Source: Rallus limicola (lineage: Eukaryota; Chordata; Aves; Gruiformes; Rallidae). Taken from it: a stretch of DNA of 64,000 nt. Below are positions 59,913-64,000 of this stretch, piece by piece. The notes beneath the pieces are model-generated. The model was not told the DNA's origin, ran no database searches, and saw nothing but the letters and a program-made list of their open reading frames with translations. A program made the position numbers and the translations under genes. Position 1 is the stretch's first letter, and every line of letters starts with the position of its first letter. The stretch covers positions 434,001 through 498,000 of the forward strand of contig JAKCOZ010000006.1 of assembly GCA_022605955.1 (NCBI GenBank). Reading direction: 5' to 3'.

Positions 59913-61221
59913 TTTCCTTTTTTTCCTCATCTTTCACACCAAATTAACAACATAAACTCAAGTGTCCTTCCAGTGGAAAGCAAAGAACTACACAGGAAGC
60001 TGCAAAATGTACAAAACAAAGAAAATTGATTCATCTTTCATATAACATCTTCTTACATCTCTTTATGTGGAAGCCTAACAGATTTTCAAAACAAGTATAC
60101 TGGAAGTGCCCTTTCACCATCCAAACTCTCAAAAGGGAGGGAAGCGTTTACTTTGCAGCAAATATGCAGCAGCCACGTTATTCCTTCCCCCCTCACCCCA
60201 TTCAACCATCCTAAGCCTCTCCAGACAAAGAAAAGAGCATCGAGAGAAACATCAGGAGTTTCATTCCAACCCGTTTTGCACTGAAGTAATACAGTAGCAA
60301 TTCATATTCTCAAGGAACACGACAGCTCATGATTTGCAAAGGAGTTGCTGAAGGCTTTGCATGACTCAGAAAACTCCCATGCTTCAGATGAGCTTCAATA
60401 AGGAGGGAAAACCCTGCTGGAAAACACTCAAAGGAAAGCAAGTATTTTCAGCTCAGTACTCTATCTGGCACAGAAATCTCCAAAGCATGAACATCATACC
60501 TGGAAGCAGCCAAAAGATGGCTTAATGGTGTGCACGCTTACTCCTAAACTGAAGGCATACTCACCTCTCAATGCACAAACGAGCTTTTGCTTCTGTGGAA
60601 GGCATCAAATACAGACTTTGCATTGCAGCAGTTACAGTTTCACCACAGTCCCCAGGCCTGGCACCAAAGCTTCTTGAGCTAGTTCTAAAAAGAGAAAGCT
60701 GTTAGGAGTCACATCATCACAAAATGAAGAAATATGCCCACTGTGCAGAGCGAGACACCTCATCCCAGCTGAGATTCAGGGAATACATTGCACGAGAACT
60801 CACTATTATCGGTTCACACATTGGAAGAATTATCACCAAATTAAATACCTGACATCAAAAAAGATGCCAGATTTAAACTCCTAGGGGTCTCTCCTATGAT
60901 TAATTGCTCACAGCATTCAGAGAATAGTGCTGCACCACAAAACCAGTTTCAATCCAACAGAGATTACCCTTACAGTTACCCCACTGAGGCCACCATCACC
61001 AAGCTCCAGACAGGCCCCTGCAGCAAGTCCAAATCACTGATGAATCCTCTGTTGTGCAATATTACTCTGGAGACAGTTTCAAGCACTTCAAATTCCCTAA
61101 GCTATTAAAAGAGAGAAAATAAAACAGGACCTTGAAACACTCTCAAAAACTGACAAGGCTCAAAAAGACTATGCAACACAACCATGCTTGAAAGACATCT
61201 TTAGTCTCCTTTCCAATTTTC

Positions 61222-63512
61222 CAGCAGTGACCCACGCTGGGGCAGCTGGTGAAGAGCCGAAGCTCCATAGGAAAGGACTCACATTGCAGAAGTTTGTGAA
61301 GGACAGTCTGCCATGGGTGGGACCCCACAGTGCAGCAGGGGAAGGCTGTGAGGGATGCCACCCCCCACCCTCCCTCCCCAGCTAAGAAGGAAACCAACTT
61401 GTGAGGAACTGACTGAAACTTGTAGGAAGAGATGAAACAAGATTTACTGTAGTTACTGTGTGGCCAGACCGTTCCTGACAGTAAGGAAGCTTAAAAAAAA
61501 GTCTGGAGGGAGAGAGCCGGTAAGCATATGCCACACAAAACCACTCACTGAGCCATCTCCACAGTATTTTGTGTGCAAGTTAGCGTGGGTTATTTTATAG
61601 ATCAGGTCAAAACAAGCAAAGGAAACGAGTGAGACTGCTCTACACAGGAGCTGCCTCAAATGCCAAATGCACAAGGTTAGGAAAACGTGCTGGATCCCTC
61701 CATAGGGCTAGAAAAAGAATCACAATCAGTAAAATGAGTAAAATGAGAAAGTGCCCTGACTGAAATTTGTTGCAGAGATGTGACAGGCTGTTGGGAATGG
61801 TGGGGATTAAAAAAAAAATGGGTGGGGGGGAGCAGAAGGGAAACTTGTGGTTCTTAAAATCATTTCTGCTTGAAAAACAACTTTCTACAAACTTAGTCTT
61901 TGGGAGAAGATTGCAGATTTCAGAGTGGCAGCAAGTTATTGACAGCCACAGAACGTACGATTACCTGGAGCTGTAAGTGAGTTTTCACACAAAGAGAGGT
62001 AGAGAGTACATATTTAAGTATGTCTACACTAGGAGAACATAAATGTAATGAATTCAGCAAAAATTATTCATGAAGGACAAAAGGGGTGAATCGACTTCTG
62101 TTATTCTTATCTGTGAAAGACAAGAAATCTCTTTTTCAAAGAAGAATCCTGGAGGGATAAGTAGCTGCTACAACAGCCAAACCATGTGTGCTACTTTCAG
62201 TTGGATCAACCAGCCATAGATTCAGGGCAGTCTGATAATGTCTGAGAATTAGTTTCTATATAAATTCTGGCAAAAAAACCTGCCCCAAAAAAATCAAGAC
62301 TGGCTTTATGCTAATGCCCATGCATTTGTTGGAAATGAGTGATTTGCTTAAATCAGATTTTTAATAGTCGAAGCAAAACTATCAATGCAAATCAGGAAAC
62401 TTAAATAATCTTCCTCCTACTGAATGTAATTCTGCCCAGTTTCACTGCTAGGGAAGTTACTTCAGCTCTGACAAAGACAGGGGATTATAAAGGACATCTA
62501 TACTGGAAGTCCATAGCGCTGAATTAGTAGGGAATAAACATTAAGTGTTGAGCTAAAGCACCGACTGAAACTCCACTTCTAATAAATCCTGGAATAAATG
62601 TCTCATGTAGCACAAGTATGGATGCACAGTTGGATTTGCAGATGGGCATCTCTTTAGACTTCAAAGATGCAGACATCTTCCTTCTGCACTGCAATGTAGG
62701 CAATCTGCAGAAAGTTACTGTGGGTGCAGAACGAGGGACCAAGGCAAATTACAATTTCACATATATATATGTGTGTGTGTGTGTGTGTGTATGTGTGTGT
62801 GTGTGTGTGTGTGTGTATTTAGCAACTTCAATGGAAGGCGCCAAGTACCTTAGAGGTTACACTGTACTTACAGTCCTTGTGGAGAGATGCCAGGATAAAA
62901 GCCCCTGTCTCTCAGCAGTGATAAGCTCTGGGGCACTGTTGGGTTTCTTCCCACTTTTGCTGGCTGGCTGATGAGAATGAGGCGATGTAGGAACGGACCG
63001 ATCAGTAACAGGCACAGTTCTGAGTTCCTGCTTTTGAGACAGAGCTCAGTGTTACAGCTGCCTTTCAATGGAATAGAGCTGCATAAAACAAGGCCAACTT
63101 TTTCCTACACAACAACAACAGACAGGTTAACTAACACTTAAGTTCTAAAGAGCATCTTAAACTAACCCACATGTAGAGGTCTCCAGCTGCATAAAGCCAG
63201 ACTCCAATACACCAGCGTTGGTCCTTCAGAATACCAAGTAAATTGGGCAAGAATCCCTGTGTCCCATAAATCCATCCACTGAAATCAGTGGAAACTGACA
63301 GCCTTTTGCTCATGATTTGTACATAACAAAGTCTGTTATGTCCTGTTATTCACTGTATGTCCTACAACATGTAAAAGGAGACACAAAACTTGAAATTAAA
63401 AAATTACTTATTATTCCATTACTTATTCATGAAATGTCTTTTCATGATCACATGACATTAGCATTACTAAACTCTGCCTTTTCTCAGGCACAGATATTCC
63501 CCTCTTACAAAT
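61222..63512. repeat. Duplicated block D2
   Basis: Second copy of block D, joined to the 5' side of FBXO15 copy C within intron 1. It lacks the GGAA/GCAA microsatellite and its flanks (D1 23103-23697), being fused after TCTGTTATG near 63338. Its stretch 61501-62254 is unique in the window and holds no recognisable gene. Confidence 0.75.
62761..62816 (+). repeat. TA/TG dinucleotide microsatellite (block D2)
   Basis: Paralogue of 22541-22586, longer and with an internal TATG interruption. Confidence 0.95.
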
Positions 63513-64000
63513 CTACAAGAGGATCAAAGCTGAAATGTTAAGATCCTTACATATGCGTGTAAAAATCAGCACCAAACAAGGTGGACATGTGGTATCATTA
63601 CCATGACTTTCCTCCCCCTCCCCCCCCCCCAAACGTTCTTATACTTACCATATCATGCAGATAGAAACCTGCAATAGAAAGTTTTAGTTCCAGGGTACCT
63701 TACCTCTCTTGTAAGGTTTTTGTTAATTGCTTTAACTAGGTACACACAGACACCTCTCTTTGCACATTTCTCACAGAAAAAAAAGGCACAAGTTGTAAAG
63801 CAACGTGTCATGAAACACATGAGAGAACAATGAACAAAGAACCACTGATGACCACAAGAATACTGACTTGATTTTTCCAGATTTTTTTCCAGAAGTTGAG
63901 TTTTCACTACATTTCTAAATATGCAATTTTTAGCTTTGCTCATTATTTCCAGATTTTTCTGACCATCAAGAGGGTTTTTTTCCAGCAGAGTTGTGAAAAT
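63513..64000. other. Right-edge sequence beyond block D2
   Basis: Unique in the window; contains a C-run near 63613-63630. No gene recognised. Confidence 0.5.

Larger units (their letters stand above)
36867..60684 (-). pseudogene. FBXO15: FBXO15 copy C, nearly full exon set, disrupted
   Basis: Minus-strand exons: 2 (60684-60565), 3 (59569-59465), 4 (49594-49352), 5 (49071-48862), 6 (47700-47571), 7 (45975-45893), 8 (44775-44630), 9 (41345-41233), 10 (37849-37696) and a tentative 11 (37021-36867). Phases agree throughout. Exon 3 is the F-box (MPPERLLKILTYLGAG). Exon 9 encodes a block with LTVVTLKDNRKHLP; exon 10 contains MDVTLLDETGKPLWCFS and later YTTDYADTEG, both clear FBXO15 C-terminal signatures. 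Exon 4 has in-frame TAA (49455-49453) and TGA (49365-49363), and its donor has a 2-bp insertion. Exon 10 has an in-frame TAG (37744-37742). A 6.8-kb ERV sits in intron 3. No exon 1 is visible. Exon 11 rests only on phase and a weak VVELY match. Confidence 0.83.
36838..61221. repeat. Segmental duplication unit containing FBXO15 copy C
   Basis: This is the longest unit, carrying exons 2-10 or 2-11. Bases 43121-44025 match 23861-24765, and 45927-61221 match copies A and B outside the ERV. Bases 36838-43120 (exons 9-11 and a CR1) occur once in the window. Segments private to C relative to B include about 59128-59430 in intron 3 and stretches either side of the ERV (51583-51777 and 58555-58840); whether B lost them or C gained them is open. 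Confidence 0.8.

Overview
The window is vertebrate, almost certainly avian, nuclear DNA. Evidence: many truncated CR1 LINEs, short introns with GT-AG exons, long microsatellites and avian-type endogenous retroviruses (ERVs). No bacterial-style operon, tRNA, rRNA or CRISPR array was seen. Chromosome and species cannot be read from the sequence; a repeat-rich, amplified sex-chromosome or microchromosome segment is only a guess.

Three related, degenerate copies of the F-box gene FBXO15 dominate the window, all on the minus strand. Copy A (1-7735) has exons 1, 2, 4, 5, 6 and part of 7. Copy B (26841-35022) has exons 2, 3, 4, 5, 7 and 8. Copy C (about 36867-60684) has exons 2 to 10 and a possible exon 11. 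The exons were placed by splice sites, matching phases and similarity to FBXO15. Each copy has lost exons and/or carries in-frame stops or a frameshift in exon 4. The 3' end of C abuts the 5' side of B near 36837. A second duplicated block, D (20885-23860 and 61222-63512), flanks B and C.

Between copy A and block D lies about 14 kb of other sequence. It holds a CpG island with FBXO15 exon 1 (7300-7920), a decayed gammaretrovirus-like pol/env remnant (8040-9690), CR1 pieces, a run of about 72 GGGAA units, and the most interesting locus, a minus-strand gene at 12010-16723. That gene has about 20 exons and I do not recognise it. It starts with an N-terminal membrane-anchor exon and a basic exon. 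Six copies of a three-exon cassette follow, with phases 0-1, 1-2 and 2-0, so the cassette can multiply without breaking frame. The spliced reading frame stays open for about 726 codons. A compact promoter candidate with three tandem CCAAT repeats and a CRE-like site lies upstream.

Intron 3 of FBXO15 copy C holds a nearly pristine ERV on the minus strand (51783-58549). It has two 593-bp LTRs that look identical by eye, a CTGGA target duplication, a lysine-tRNA primer site, a gag frame and a complete protease-RT-RNaseH-integrase frame, and no env. Gag and pol share one frame, separated only by a UAG codon. Its age must be far younger than that of the surrounding FBXO15 duplication.
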